From the NCBI GenBank assembly GCA_944349545.1, contig CALVNG010000004.1:1-64000 (forward strand): DNA of 64,000 nucleotides, in the 5' to 3' direction. The notes beneath the pieces are model-generated. The model worked only from the letters and a program-made list of their open reading frames with translations. It was not told the DNA's origin and did no database searches. Positions 27,893-37,591 of this stretch are shown here, piece after piece. This DNA comes from an uncultured Eubacteriales bacterium. Its GTDB lineage: Bacteria; Bacillota; Clostridia; Christensenellales; Aristaeellaceae. Each line of letters opens with the position of its first letter. The stretch's first letter is position 1. Made by a program: the position numbers and the translations under genes.

Positions 27893-28390
27893 GTGCCGGA
27901 AAGCTTCCTGCCACCAAAACCGGGCCAAGCGGGATCTGATTCCCGGCAATCCGAACGCATTCATCGGCCGGACGGACCGCTGGCGGTCATCGCGCAGCCC
28001 TGCGACAAGACCGCGCTGACCGCCGCCTTCAAGGGCGCGACCGTCTGCCGGTGGTACGTGAACCGCTGCGACGGCCTTGGCTGCGTGAAGCTCTCCGGCG
28101 CGAAGGCCCCCGTCTGCACCGCCGGCGCCCGTAACCCTCGGCAACGACGGGTGCCTGCTACTGCGAGGGCATAGCCTCTGCGGCGCGGACCGCAGCCTGG
28201 TCTTTGCCCTGCGGGTGCGCGGGTCCGCCGGCCTCCTCCGTCCCAGACCGGCGACCATAGCCACATGGGCCTGTGGCTTATGCTGACGCTGGCGAGCCTG
28301 GGGGTGTCTGTCGCTGCTGACGCTGAGGAGGCGCGGGAAAGCGGCAAACCTCCTTTTGCGAAGTCGTCAAGCGATACCATCAGAAAAAAC
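27893..28390 (+). pseudogene. Remnant of an Ig-repeat, sortase-anchored surface protein
   Basis: Pieces in three frames line up with the C-terminus of Ig-like-repeat cell-wall proteins. First comes AAFKGATVCRWYVNRCDGLG with VKLSGAKAP after it. A frame change then gives VTLGNDGCLLLRGHSLCG and LVFALRVR. Another change gives PPPSQTGDHSHMGLWLMLTL with SLGVSVAA after it. The order (Ig strand with WYV-DG-G and LSGA, NDG-C, VF-LRV, then a TGD sorting-type motif and a membrane helix) is that of intact relatives, so several frameshifts have destroyed the gene. The upstream part of the protein is missing. The Cys in places where relatives have Tyr or Trp also suggest decay by base change. Confidence 0.6.
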
Positions 28391-28921
28391 GCCCATGCCG
28401 GAATCCTTTTCCAGACATGGACGCTTTGCGGCTGGAGCATGCTCCTTCCCACACTCCGGGCGGGCAAGGGCTGCTGATGCGCAAGCGGGGGGAGAAGCCC
28501 CCTTTTTCACACAACGTTTTTTATCCAAAGGAGCATGGCATTCCATGCGTTTCAATCACGGAGCGTCGCATGGCGACATGCGCGGGCCCGGACGAATCGG
28601 CCGCAAACTGGACATACGCCGCGGCAACTGACGGATGCGGCCGGCGACGGTGTATCTCTTCTCTTGCGGCCATCGGCGCGATGGAGGGCTACGCGACGCC
28701 GTCTGCGGCGCCGCGTGCCGGCACAAGATCGCCAACCCCGATACTGCCGACGCCGCATATGAGTGGGACATGGGTACCGCCCGCGGCCAGAACGAACCCG
28801 GAAGGCCTGCCGTCACCGCTGTGCAAAGAGCGTCGGCCGAGACGGCATGGTTCCCGCATGACGGTTTTTTCCCCGCGAGGAAGAACGCATTCCTGCGGCT
28901 ATGGACAACGGCAAGCAAGGC
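28391..28921. other. Non-coding, probably decayed sequence
   Basis: No supportable gene. A ribosome-site-like AAAGGAG (28527-28533) precedes a 28-codon frame at 28544 that goes nowhere. Other frames are low-complexity. It lies between two pseudogenes and is probably further debris. Confidence 0.4.
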
Positions 28922-30144
28922 TCAGCCCATCAACAGGTTTTGTGCAATTCCGGCAAACACCCTCAACCCTGTGCAAAGGCATTCCTCGTCCAGATCATAC
29001 GCATCCAGAGGCACATCCTCTTTCACACGAACATCGCGCCCGCCCAGACGGATGATCGCTCCGGGACAGCTTTTCAGATACCATGCAAAATCGTCGCCTA
29101 CGAGAGAAAACATCGGGTCGCTGACCAGGGATTCTTCTCCGAGAGACTGAGCCGCGGCACGCCTGGCGATGGCCGTCGCGCCGGCATCGTTGGTAAGAAG
29201 CGGATAACCTGGCATGAAGCGCAGCGTGGCGTTGCCTCCGTTGCCCTGGGCGATGCAGCGGCTCAATTCCATCATGCGGTAGCGCAGCTTATCCCGAAGC
29301 GATTCATCCATCGCCCGCAGGGTGCCGGTCATCATGACGGTATCCGCAATCATGTTGGATTTGTTTCCGCCTCGAATTTGGCCGATGGTCAACAGTGCGT
29401 TTTCCATTGGCGAGGTCATGCGGCTGATGAGCGTTTGTACGGAGAGCACGATCTGCGCCGCGATGACGATGGCGTCTACTCCTGCCTGCGGCTGCGCGAT
29501 CGGGCTGCAGCGCCCCTCCACCAGCAGCTCAAAGTCGTCGGTTGCAGCCATGGATATACCGTTGGAAACGCATACGGAGTCCGAGGACAACGCGAAATGA
29601 AGATGATGGGCAAATAGATAGTCCACCTTTGGTTGAGCAAGACCCCTTCCTGAATCAGCTGAAAGGCGCCGCCGGGATGAGGCGTTTCCTCGCCGGGCTG
29701 AAAGATCAGCTTGACGTTTCCCCGCATGCTTTCCAGCCTGGGTTTCAGCAGATGCGCCAGGCCCAGAAGAATGGCCATATGGGCGTCGTGGCCGCTGGCG
29801 TGCATCACGCCTGGGACGCTGGATTTGTAGGGAATGCTGTTTTTTTCTAGAATGGGCAGGCCGTCCATATCGGCGCGGAAAGCGACGGTCGGTCCGGGCC
29901 CCGCGCCGCCGCGCATCAGCGCAACCACTGCGGGCTCGGTGTATTGGCGCTGAACCTCTATCCCCAGTTCGGAAAGAATCTGTTTGATGCGATGGCATGT
30001 GCCAAACTCCTGCATGGACAGCTCGGGGTTGCGGTGAAATTCCCGGCGATAGCCCTGCATGGTGGCTTTCAGCGAAGCGGCGTCACGAAACAGGCTTTCT
30101 CTGCCGGGGGCAGAGAGGGTTTGCTTATCCTTCTGGCACAACAA
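28922..30144 (-). pseudogene. M20-family amidohydrolase with a frameshift
   Basis: The two halves are in different frames. The N-terminal half has MQGYRREFHRNPELSMQEF, VAFRADMDGLPI, PGVMHASGHDAHMAILLGLA and LIFQPGEETPHPGGA, then runs out of frame after EGVLLNQ. The C-terminal half begins PKVDYLFAHHLH and has GGNKSNMIADTVMMTGTLRAMD and SLVGDDFAWYL to the end. Restoring one base near 29630 joins them exactly, so it is a single one-base loss. The family cleaves N-acyl or peptide amide bonds with two metal ions. The usual metal-binding Cys of HACGHD is Ser here. A TTG at 30144 with GAGGAGG nine bases upstream is the best start. A lone sequencing error cannot be excluded, but the surroundings are decayed too. 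Confidence 0.7.
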
Positions 30145-30227
30145 ATGTGAAGTCCTCCTCTTTGGGTGGCAATGTGGGGAAAACCTTCCGGGCCGCAACG
30201 GCGCGCGAGGTTGGCAATAGCGGCAGG

Positions 30228-30272
30228 CTCAAAACGCCCTCAACCGCCCGGGTTTGCGGGGAGGCTGAGGGC
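30228..30272 (-). terminator. Rho-independent terminator after the deacylase remnant
   Basis: On the - strand GCCCTCAGCC (30272-30263) pairs with GGTTGAGGGC (30245-30236), with one wobble, and is followed by GTTTTG. It lies 23 bases after the stop at 30295. Confidence 0.6.
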
Positions 30273-30294
30273 ATGGACACACGGATGGCAAAGG

Positions 30295-31695
30295 CTACTG
30301 TCCTCTGCGCAAATGCCGGCCTGGCTGCGTGTGAAGATGAACGCCGCCGTCCAGGACCAGACAGCCGTTAACGAACACATAATCCATCCCCCTGGTATAC
30401 TGGCGCGGCCGATCCAGGTCAAAGGGGGTCTCCAGCTTGTCATAGGCAAAGACGCACAGATCCGCAAAATATCCCTCATGTACCAGGCCTCGGCCGGAAA
30501 GGCCGAAATGCTGAGCGGGCATACTGGTCATTTTGCGCACGGCTTCCTCCAGACGAAGGGTATGCAGCTCCCTCACGTGATGCGTCAGGAACCAGGCCAT
30601 GCCGATGTAGTGGAAGCCTGTAGCCTGTCCGGCAGGGCCTTCGATATCCGTGCTGTAGCCGTCTACCACCAGCATGTACAGCGGATGGGAAATGGTTTCC
30701 TTCAAGTGCTCGTCCGTAAAAAGATAACTGACCAGAACCACACTGTCCAGATCTGGCGCCACGGCGGCCAGAATGTCGAAGTAGCAGTCCCAGGGGTCCT
30801 TGTTCCAGAGCCGGCTGATTTCCGGGAAGGTCATGCCGTTGATTTCCGGGAAGGCACGGTTGTTTTGCATGCGAACCCTGTCCCATTCGCCGGCGGCGAT
30901 AAAGCGCCAGTAGCGGTCGCAGTCGCTGCGCAGGCGCGCCCGCACCTGAGGATCGTGCAGGGCGGAACCCAGCTGCTCCGGGGGCATCCCGGTCAGCCAC
31001 TGCGGCAGAATGCCGGCCATCTGTCCGATGCCGTAGTTGAGCGGCGTCATATCGGTCAGCACGTCGAAACCGTCGTCGCGCGCCTGCTGAATCATGGCGA
31101 TACAGCGGTCGAACGCGTGATCCGGGGCATGCGTGCGGTGGCGGATGTTCATGTGGGAAACCTCGCCCCGAATGCCGTTAAGGCGTATGCAGTGCAGAAA
31201 CTCCTCCAGCGCCTCCAGCACTCCGGCGTCGCGGTTGCGGATGTGGCTGGTGTAGATGGCGTCATATTCCTTTAGAACGCCGGTGAGCTGATACAGCTCT
31301 TCCGGACGGCACGCTCTGCCGGGCTCAAATTCCAAACCGCTGCTCATGCCCAACGCGCCGTCGTCCAGCGCCTTACGCAGCTCGCGCTCCATGACCTGGT
31401 ACTGCTCGGGCGTATAATCAGGGCCTTTGATACCGGCGATGGAGCGCAGGGTATTATGCCCTACCAGCCAGGCCAGGTTTGCAGACATGCCTCTGCTTTC
31501 CAGAAATCGCATATGCTCCGCCAGCGAACGCTTCTGGGCCGCCGCGCCGCCGCCGATGCGGCCAAAACCGCCTCCGCCTCCCGGAGGCACGGGCGCGGTG
31601 CTGTCGCCGCAGTTGCCCACCACCTCTGTGGTGATGCCCTGACGAATGGTGCTTTCAAAGTATCCAGACTGCTGATCTCCTGCCTGAATTGCATA
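30295..31695 (-). pseudogene. N-terminally truncated D-aminoacylase-like amidohydrolase
   Basis: The frame resembles N-acyl-D-amino-acid deacylases from STIRQGITTEVVGNCGDS onward. It has the zinc-site Cys of GNCG, the MSSGLEFEPG loop, YTSHIRNRD and GEVSHMNIRH histidines, and the ending HEGYFADLCVFAYDKL. What is missing is the first ~75 residues, including the HxD metal motif on strand 1. Homology stops abruptly near 31695, where the sequence becomes a response-regulator remnant on the same strand. A GTG at 31623 could still start a 442-residue protein, but without the metal pair it should be inactive. Intact enzymes release D-amino acids from N-acyl forms. Confidence 0.7.
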
Positions 31696-31942
31696 GAGCC
31701 TGGGCAGATCGTCGCAGCCCCGGCATCCGGCCCCGGATGCGATTATCCGCCTGCGGCTTGGCGGTCAGCGGCAGAATGGGCGTTTGGTATCCGCTTTGGC
31801 GCAGATCGGACAGCGCCCCGATGCCATCTCATTTGGGCATTATGATATCCAGAATGATTCCGTCATAATCGGGACAGGGCATCGTTCAATCGTTCTCGCC
31901 GCTGTAGACGGCATCGACAAGATACTTGGGGAAGGTCGGGAT
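31696..31942 (-). pseudogene. Decayed receiver domain of an OmpR-type response regulator
   Basis: In one frame the - strand reads FPKYLVDAVYSGEND, a stop, then DYDGIILDIIMPK, a stop (TGA where ATG of MPKMDG would be), DGIGALSDLRQSGYQTPILP with LTAKPQ after it, and finally, with a shift, an AGADDYLP-like end. This is the typical order of an OmpR-family receiver domain (phosphoacceptor Asp in LDI, Thr and Lys of LTAK). It is broken by two stops and a frameshift, and its 3' end is fused to the truncated deacylase. The DNA-binding half is gone. Confidence 0.65.
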
Positions 31943-32360
31943 GTCCGCCACCGTCTCGAAAAGGAGCCCGGGATAAAGCGGGTTTCGGGTTTACCCTCAG
32001 GGCGAGCATATTCTCCTTATGAAACCGGAAAACGGAGGAATGCTATGAAACGTGGAAAAATCCTTCCTCATTTTGCAATATGCAACACAGACGAGCACGG
32101 GAAAACACCGAAAACGTACAAAATGGCGCCCTCTTGCCTGCCGGCCCCGGAAGCAGCTTGTCCGACGGAATAGGGAAGGCGCTTGCCGGGAGGCGCTGAA
32201 AGAACCCCAGGCCAAGTGCGATGCCGGGAAACGCGCCGGTTTCCGGATTCGTGACAGCATTATGATGCAAACAGAAGCGAGCTTGTGCTTCCATGTGTCG
32301 GCGGCTTGTGTCCGGTGCGGAGCGGGGGATAAAAATGACGCGCGGCGACGCTCCGGGTCA
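31943..32360. other. Region without recognisable genes
   Basis: Short frames only. A GGAGGAATGCT followed by ATGAAACGTGG at 32034-32053 looks like a translation start but leads only to ~43 residues ending with no known features. I assign nothing here. Confidence 0.35.
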
Positions 32361-33638
32361 TTACTGCACCAGCATCATCCGGAACCAGCCGTCTTTGAAG
32401 TCGAAATGGCAGACGGCCCCGGTTTTTTTACAAAAAGCGGCGATGGATTGTACACCCAGCCCGTGCCCTTTCCTTTGGGCGACCGGCAGACCGTTGCTGT
32501 CAAAGGAGAGGCCGCCGGCACATGGATTGGATATTTCCAGCATGATGCCGGGAGCATCCATCATTTTGCAGCGTATCTCCCGCTGGCCGGCGGGAAGCTC
32601 CTGACAGGCGTGGATGGCGTTTTCCAGAGCGTTGGCGATAACGATGGCCAGCCCGTCCTCGTCCACCGGCAGCGCGTCTTGCAGAGCAATGGTTGCTTGC
32701 ACCCGGATTCCCTGCTTTTGGGCCTGGCCAAAGTAGGCCGAAAACACCGCGTCCAGCACGGCCGGGCGGCACCAGCGCACGACCTTCTGCTCATTCAGCC
32801 GCTTTTGGGCGGCGTCCAGAAATTCGAGCGCCGCATCCCTGTTTCCCTGTGCCACCAGCTCTGCGACGGCCTGGAGCTGGTGCCGCAGGTCGTGACGCTG
32901 AATCCGGACGTCTTCCTCCATTTCGTTGACCTTCTGCATTTTCTCCTTCAGGGCTGAAATCTGCACCGCCAGCAGCGCGGCGCTCTGACGCTCCTGCTGA
33001 ATACGGTACTGGTCAAGGAGGTTTTTGAATACGGCAATATACACAATGGCCAATGGAATCACGGCCGTGTAGAGATAAACCTGTTGCTGGCGGCTTTCGA
33101 GGTAGCTGCCCGGCCAGGAGGCCAAAAAGATGAGATACGCGCTGAATGCGCAGGGAATCAGGGTGAGCACGCCCCAGCGGGCAGGCAGCATCTTGACCAG
33201 CATGCGGAAGGGACGCCGCAGAAAGCGCCACTCCAGACAGATGACCGCCAAGTAGAATACAGCCATCAGCAGAATGTTTATCAATCCGGAGAGGCCCAGG
33301 GCGTCCGTTAGCAGGCGGATGACGGAAACCGCCAGCACAGAGAGCAGAATCTGCGTCATATAGTTAAATACCGCCTGGGTTGGGGTATCGTTGGCGGACC
33401 AGTATGTGAGCACGGTGGCCGGGATTGAAATGGTGAGATAAAACAGCCGCAGCAGCAGCAGCTCTCCGCCGATCCACACCAGGACCAGGCTTGAAGCAAT
33501 CACCCATGCCCCATAAACTGCCAGGATAACCAGCAGTTTTCTGCGTCCGAAGCGGAATTCGGTCAGGCTTGCCATCATTCCAACGGTCATCATTGTGATA
33601 AAGAATGCGCGAAAGACGAAATATAACACGCTTTTCAT
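32361..33638 (-). CDS. GHKL-type sensor histidine kinase (AgrC/LytS-like)
   Basis: The 425-residue kinase has six or seven membrane segments (residues ~5-205) and a cytoplasmic kinase core. The phosphorylated histidine is in RIQRHDLRHQLQAV, followed by a DHp pair typical of AgrC-type kinases. The N-box is ANALENAIHAC, with FDSNGLPVA and GHGLGVQSIAAF as G boxes. The start at 33638 follows AAGGAAA; an upstream extension to 33725 overlaps the neighbouring kinase. No response regulator or peptide gene adjoins it. The nearest LytTR regulator is 19 kb away and has lost its own kinase, so cross-wiring is possible. Confidence 0.85.
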   Translation of the reverse strand: MKSVLYFVFRAFFITMMTVGMMASLTEFRFGRRKLLVILAVYGAWVIASSLVLVWIGGELLLLRLFYLTISIPATVLTYWSANDTPTQAVFNYMTQILLSVLAVSVIRLLTDALGLSGLINILLMAVFYLAVICLEWRFLRRPFRMLVKMLPARWGVLTLIPCAFSAYLIFLASWPGSYLESRQQQVYLYTAVIPLAIVYIAVFKNLLDQYRIQQERQSAALLAVQISALKEKMQKVNEMEEDVRIQRHDLRHQLQAVAELVAQGNRDAALEFLDAAQKRLNEQKVVRWCRPAVLDAVFSAYFGQAQKQGIRVQATIALQDALPVDEDGLAIVIANALENAIHACQELPAGQREIRCKMMDAPGIMLEISNPCAGGLSFDSNGLPVAQRKGHGLGVQSIAAFCKKTGAVCHFDFKDGWFRMMLVQ

Positions 33639-33714
33639 GGCAAATTTCCTTTTTGTTAGCATTTGGTATATTGGGCGGGAAAGAAAGCTTCCGGCAAAGG
33701 GGATGCAGTCCGCT

Positions 33715-34986
33715 TTACAATACAAGCGTCATGCGAAACCGTCCGTCCGTGTGCTCAAACTGGCATGTGGCTCCGTGCTTGCCACAGAAATTGGAGATAG
33801 ACTGCATCCCCAGACCATGTCCCTGCTGCCGGGCCACCGGAATGCCATGGTCATCAAAGGCCACTTTTTCATCGCACGGATTGGAAATCTCCATCATCAG
33901 GGAGGGTGTGCTCACTATTCGGCAATAGATTTCCCGCCGCTCGCTGGGCAGCTTCATGTTGGCGTAGATCGCATTTTCCAGCGCGTTGGCAAGGACGATG
34001 GCCAATTCGTTCTCATCTACCGGCAGATCGCTGGAGAGCGAGAGCCTTGCCGTTACCTGAATTTCCTGACGTTGCGCCTGATCAAAGTAAGAGGTAAACA
34101 CGGCGTCCAGCACAGGCGGGCGGCACCAGTGCATTTCCTTTTGGTCATCCAGCTTTTTCTGAGCGGCGCTAAGGAAATCCAGCGCCGCAGCTTTATCACC
34201 CTGCGCCACCATCTCCGCTGCGATCTGGAGCCTATGGCGCAGGTTGTGACGCTCCGTGCGGATGGTATTCTCCGTTGCCTTGACTGCGTCCATCCGGCTT
34301 TGCAGCGCGGACAGCTGGAGGGAGGACAGATAGGCGATGTGCTGGGCCTGGTTTTCTTTTGCCACTCGCTCAAAAAAGAGATACATCAGGTAGTAGGCGC
34401 AGGCACATACGACCAGCAGACCGTACATGGTCACGGAGGCCGGAAACGGATCGGCGTAAAAATAGGTGTGGTAAATGTACAGCGTAAGCTCAGCGGTAGT
34501 AATGGGAATCAGGCAGATGAGCGTCCAGCCGGAATCCAACTGGCGCACCATTTGCCGGTAAGTCTGTCCAAATCTCTTCAATACCAGGTACAGCAAAATC
34601 ATCGAGATGATTCTGACCGACAGGGAGAGAAACGGGACTGTCGGGAAAATCATTTGCGCCACAAAACCGTTCAGCGCGGCGACGCAGCCGACATAAGCGC
34701 TGTTTGCCACGCTAAAGACCGTGCGCATCTTTCGATAGCGGGAGCACCATACCGTGCCCAGCGTATAGGGCGTTACCAAGGTCAGCATTTGATACTGGGA
34801 AAAGGTTTTGAACCCGGCCAGCGCGATCAGCGCCACCTGGAGCACCACCAGTCCCACGGCCATGGCAATCCAACGCAGAAGCCATACCCGCTTGGGTTGC
34901 CGCAATTCCACCAAAGTCACGACATATATGCCCAGGAATATCTGGGTTACGATCATGGACAGCGTTTGATACAAATCTGAATCCAC
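33715..34986 (-). CDS. GHKL-type sensor histidine kinase (paralog)
   Basis: A 423-residue protein with six membrane segments in ~10-215, a coiled stretch, TERHNLRHRLQIAAEMV with the phosphorylated His, N-box ANALENAIYA and G-box GHGLGMQSISNFC. It is clearly paralogous to the next kinase downstream, sharing WCRP-VLDAVF, VDE-LAIV-ANALENAI and the C-terminus, but with a diverged sensor. I prefer the GTG at 34986 because AGGAGA lies eight bases before it; the in-frame TTG at 34992 is too close. Gene duplication with diverged sensors suggests the pair reads different ligands. Confidence 0.83.
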   Translation of the reverse strand: MDSDLYQTLSMIVTQIFLGIYVVTLVELRQPKRVWLLRWIAMAVGLVVLQVALIALAGFKTFSQYQMLTLVTPYTLGTVWCSRYRKMRTVFSVANSAYVGCVAALNGFVAQMIFPTVPFLSLSVRIISMILLYLVLKRFGQTYRQMVRQLDSGWTLICLIPITTAELTLYIYHTYFYADPFPASVTMYGLLVVCACAYYLMYLFFERVAKENQAQHIAYLSSLQLSALQSRMDAVKATENTIRTERHNLRHRLQIAAEMVAQGDKAAALDFLSAAQKKLDDQKEMHWCRPPVLDAVFTSYFDQAQRQEIQVTARLSLSSDLPVDENELAIVLANALENAIYANMKLPSERREIYCRIVSTPSLMMEISNPCDEKVAFDDHGIPVARQQGHGLGMQSISNFCGKHGATCQFEHTDGRFRMTLVL

Positions 34987-35340
34987 GCGCAATCTCTCCT
35001 AAATCGCTGCCAAGTCACCATGCAGAATCTGTTTTCAACCAAACCGCTGCCCCGGACGGGTTGCCAATCCATTGCCGCCGTTTGGGGCGGAGTCAGGCCC
35101 TGGCGGCCATCGCATGGTGGGTATCTCGCCTGTCAAAGCGCAGGTCCGCCGAAAAAGAGAGGCAATCTCCCAGAAGAACACGCAAATGACAACCTGACCA
35201 CTCATACGTCCTCTATGAACCGCATACGCTCTCTTATCAGTTATTAGAAGTCGATTTTCAATTCTTTTTACAGTTGTGCAACGAAGAAAGAATATCATAG
35301 AACCAAAAAACCGTCAAGCCTGGGCAAATACTATCTTATT
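34987..35340. other. AT-richer intergenic region
   Basis: No gene seen. Base composition falls compared with the flanks near 35215-35340. It may hold the - strand promoter for the kinase pair. The recombinase remnant begins at its right edge, so it could also be the scar of an excised or decayed element. Confidence 0.4.
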
Positions 35341-35544
35341 CTGACCCCGCACTACTTCCGGCACAACTACGTGACGCTGCTCTACGAGAGCGGCGTCGAC
35401 CCGCTGATCGCCATGAAGATCGTGGGCCACACCGACTACCAGACCACCGCGAACATCTACACGCATCTCAAGGAGGAGACGCTGCGCAGGGCCTCGGTCA
35501 ATATGGAGAAGGTGTTCGCGGACAGGGAGAAGGTGGGGAAGTGA
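35341..35544 (+). pseudogene. C-terminal end of a tyrosine recombinase/phage integrase
   Basis: The last 67 codons of a tyrosine recombinase are present: LTPHYFRHNYVTLLYESGVD with the H-x-x-R box, then VGHTDYQTTANIYTHL with the second His and the catalytic Tyr. The catalytic Lys, first Arg and DNA-binding domains are missing, and the frame upstream of LTPH stops looking like the family. It is a remnant of an integrated element, and supports the idea that this zone was shaped by mobile DNA. Confidence 0.75.
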
Positions 35545-35758
35545 GGGGATAGGGCGAGCGGGCTGCGCCGCACCTTTTCGTACAGGCCATCGGGGATTGG
35601 GGGTGTGCCATGTCCTGCGGGAGATACGCTTTGTGAGGCTCGGGCTCCTTTTCGGGTCGTTGCCGGAACGCAACGATGCCGGACGGGGGTTCGGACCGCT
35701 TCCTGCTCCTGCTTTCCAAATTTGTATCGCAGATCTACATGTAGCAGCGCTACATGAC

Positions 35759-35803
35759 AACCTGTCGAAAAAGTACCCCGCAGGTGAGTTTTTTCGACAG
35801 GTT
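35759..35803. repeat. 14-bp inverted repeat
   Basis: AACCTGTCGAAAAA (35759-35772) is matched by TTTTTCGACAGGTT (35790-35803) with a 17-base loop. The perfect arms and the A/T-runs suit a bidirectional terminator or the end of a small mobile element; neither can be decided from one copy. Confidence 0.6.
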
Positions 35804-35849
35804 TGCGCCGTCCGCCTACTGCGCCTTCGGCTTCGCCGGGCGGCGGTCT

Positions 35850-35878
35850 GACCCGTTCTAATCAGGAACGGGTCTTTT
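35850..35878 (+). terminator. Rho-independent terminator-like hairpin
   Basis: GACCCGTTC (35850-35858) pairs perfectly with GAACGGGTC (35866-35874) over a seven-base loop and is followed by TTTT. It reads out from the integrase remnant. Confidence 0.6.
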
Positions 35879-36239
35879 GTCTTGGAAGATCGTTTTTCTT
35901 GCGGGGACGGCTGCGCAGACGATCGCAGTATTTCTCCGAACGCGTCAGCGGCGGCTCCAGGTGCCGATGCCGTCGCTGCGCTCATTGCGGACGGCCATGA
36001 CCACCACTTTCGACAGGGTCAGGGTGGTTCGGCCAAAGCCGGGCTCTTGCCAGCGGTAAAACAGAACGCGCTTTTCCGGTACATTGCATTTGCCCAGAGG
36101 GCCTGCATCTCCCCCACCCTCCCGGCAGGCGGCCCGTTATGGCTCACGGCTTCATCAACAGCCTTTTCTGAGCCTTTCATGATATTCCGTAATCGCCCGC
36201 GGAAATAAGCGTCCACGCAAAATGCGCCTTCCCCGCAGC

Positions 36240-37100
36240 TTATCGCCCGCAGCGCGTGAGAAAGCGCCGGAGGGTGGCAAGGCATTCATCAAAGTACGCA
36301 TCCACCGCGTTTTTGCTCCATGAGCAGCCGATGAGCGCCTCGCCCAGGAGGTACAGCGGAAGGCGCCTGCTGAATCCGGGAGCCAGAAATGCCTGCTGCG
36401 CATAGCCGGCCTGAAAGGCGGCGATACGGGCGGGAGAGCCGTGCAGCTCCTTCTGATAAAACCGCGCCAGCTCCAGTTCCACGTTGCCTTCGTGGGCCAG
36501 CTCGAAGTCGAGAAGGGCGAAAACGTGCCCGTCCACGCAAAGCACGTTGCGCGCGGAGAAGTCGCCGTGCAGGGTGCCCATCGGCAGCAGGGAAAACAGC
36601 AGGGGAGAAATACCTTCCAAATAGGCGAGCGTTCTGTCGCACAGCGACAGCGCCTCGCGACCGGCGCCCGAGGCATGCGCTTTTTCAACAGCCTGCCGAA
36701 GCTCCTGAATCCAGGCGCTGCGCCACGCCGCGCCTTCGGCCAGGGAAGGCCGGTGCAGCTTGCCGAGCATGACGCCCATTTCACGGGCGGTCACATCCGA
36801 AAGCGGCGTGCCGGCGACGACGCCTTCCAGCCGCCGGCTGATCGTGTACGGGACGCCGAGCACCGTCCCGGCGCGCAGCACGCGGGGCGCGCATACGCCG
36901 TTTTCCCGCGCCCTTGCGGTATAGAGCTGCTCTGCCCTGACACGGGCGGCCGCCGGCGGATTGCCGTCTCCGTACAGCTTGATGATCTGATCCGCGCACT
37001 GGTAGACGCCGTGCCGGCCCAGCGATTCATGCCCGATGGATGTGCAGCGCTCCGGCTCAAAACCGAGTGTGCGCAGCACCTGCAAAGGTTCCGTAGCCAT
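36240..37100 (-). CDS. Aminoglycoside phosphotransferase (APH)-superfamily kinase
   Basis: The 286-residue protein has the APH fold signatures: MGTLHGDFSARNVL with the catalytic Asp and Asn of HGDxxxxN, and ALLDFELAHEGNVELELARF with the metal-binding Asp. The ATP-loop region is at the N-terminus (IKLYGDGN with a candidate ATP Lys). The start at 37100 follows GGAGGAGGGGG; the longer frame to 37316 runs into the opposite promoter and is rejected. Family members phosphorylate small molecules such as choline, homoserine, fructosamine or antibiotics. Nothing here singles out aminoglycosides. It is transcribed away from the RiPP cluster. Confidence 0.8.
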   Translation of the reverse strand: MATEPLQVLRTLGFEPERCTSIGHESLGRHGVYQCADQIIKLYGDGNPPAAARVRAEQLYTARARENGVCAPRVLRAGTVLGVPYTISRRLEGVVAGTPLSDVTAREMGVMLGKLHRPSLAEGAAWRSAWIQELRQAVEKAHASGAGREALSLCDRTLAYLEGISPLLFSLLPMGTLHGDFSARNVLCVDGHVFALLDFELAHEGNVELELARFYQKELHGSPARIAAFQAGYAQQAFLAPGFSRRLPLYLLGEALIGCSWSKNAVDAYFDECLATLRRFLTRCGR

Positions 37101-37331
37101 CTGTGTCCCCCTCCTCCGATGATGGTGCCGGCGGGGCCTGCCCGATGCCCGTGAGCATAGTATAGCACAATCCGCTCCGAATGGGGTGTGCGGAGGGAGG
37201 CTTTTGCGCATCGCGCGAACCGGCGGGGATGTGCGCGCAAGGGACCGCATGCGGCGCGACAGGGGTTCAGCAAAGGCCGACGCATTGCCGGGAAGCGGGA
37301 ATGCCGAAGCGGACAAGGCGTCCCCGCACGG

Positions 37332-37360
37332 TGTACAAAGATCTCAAAAGATGGTATAAT
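37332..37360 (+). promoter_or_regulatory. Promoter of the RiPP cluster
   Basis: TGTACA (37332-37337) and a perfect TATAAT (37355-37360) are 17 bases apart. The site lies ~230 bases upstream of the first radical SAM gene and is the only good promoter seen before it, implying a long 5' leader. Confidence 0.6.
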
Positions 37361-37591
37361 GTCACTATTAACGTCCAACTCGGCCTGCCCCTGCTGAGCG
37401 ATGGGCTTCAGTGCGGATGATCGTGGAAACCGGCGGCAGCCCTGGCGCTTTCCGGCGTGGGCCACCGGCCGTTCCAGGCCACACAGGCCGGCAGGCCCCA
37501 GCTGCTTTCATTGGTTCCTATCGAACAGCGCGCGTATCGTGCGGCGCATCGCGGCCGGGCTGAATCGGGCCCGGCGAAGGGAGGTCACAGC

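Larger units (their letters stand above)
35545..36239. other. Intergenic region with inverted repeats
   Basis: No gene is supported. The stretch holds three inverted repeats listed separately or here (8-bp arms CATGTAGC at 35738-35745 and GCTACATG at 35749-35756) and only short, implausible frames. It follows the integrase remnant and may contain the old attachment region. Confidence 0.45.

Noticed and set aside
36240..37100. APH-like gene as an antibiotic resistance gene
   Set aside because: Only the general HGDxxxxN and DFE motifs are seen; the superfamily is broad and nothing points to aminoglycosides.
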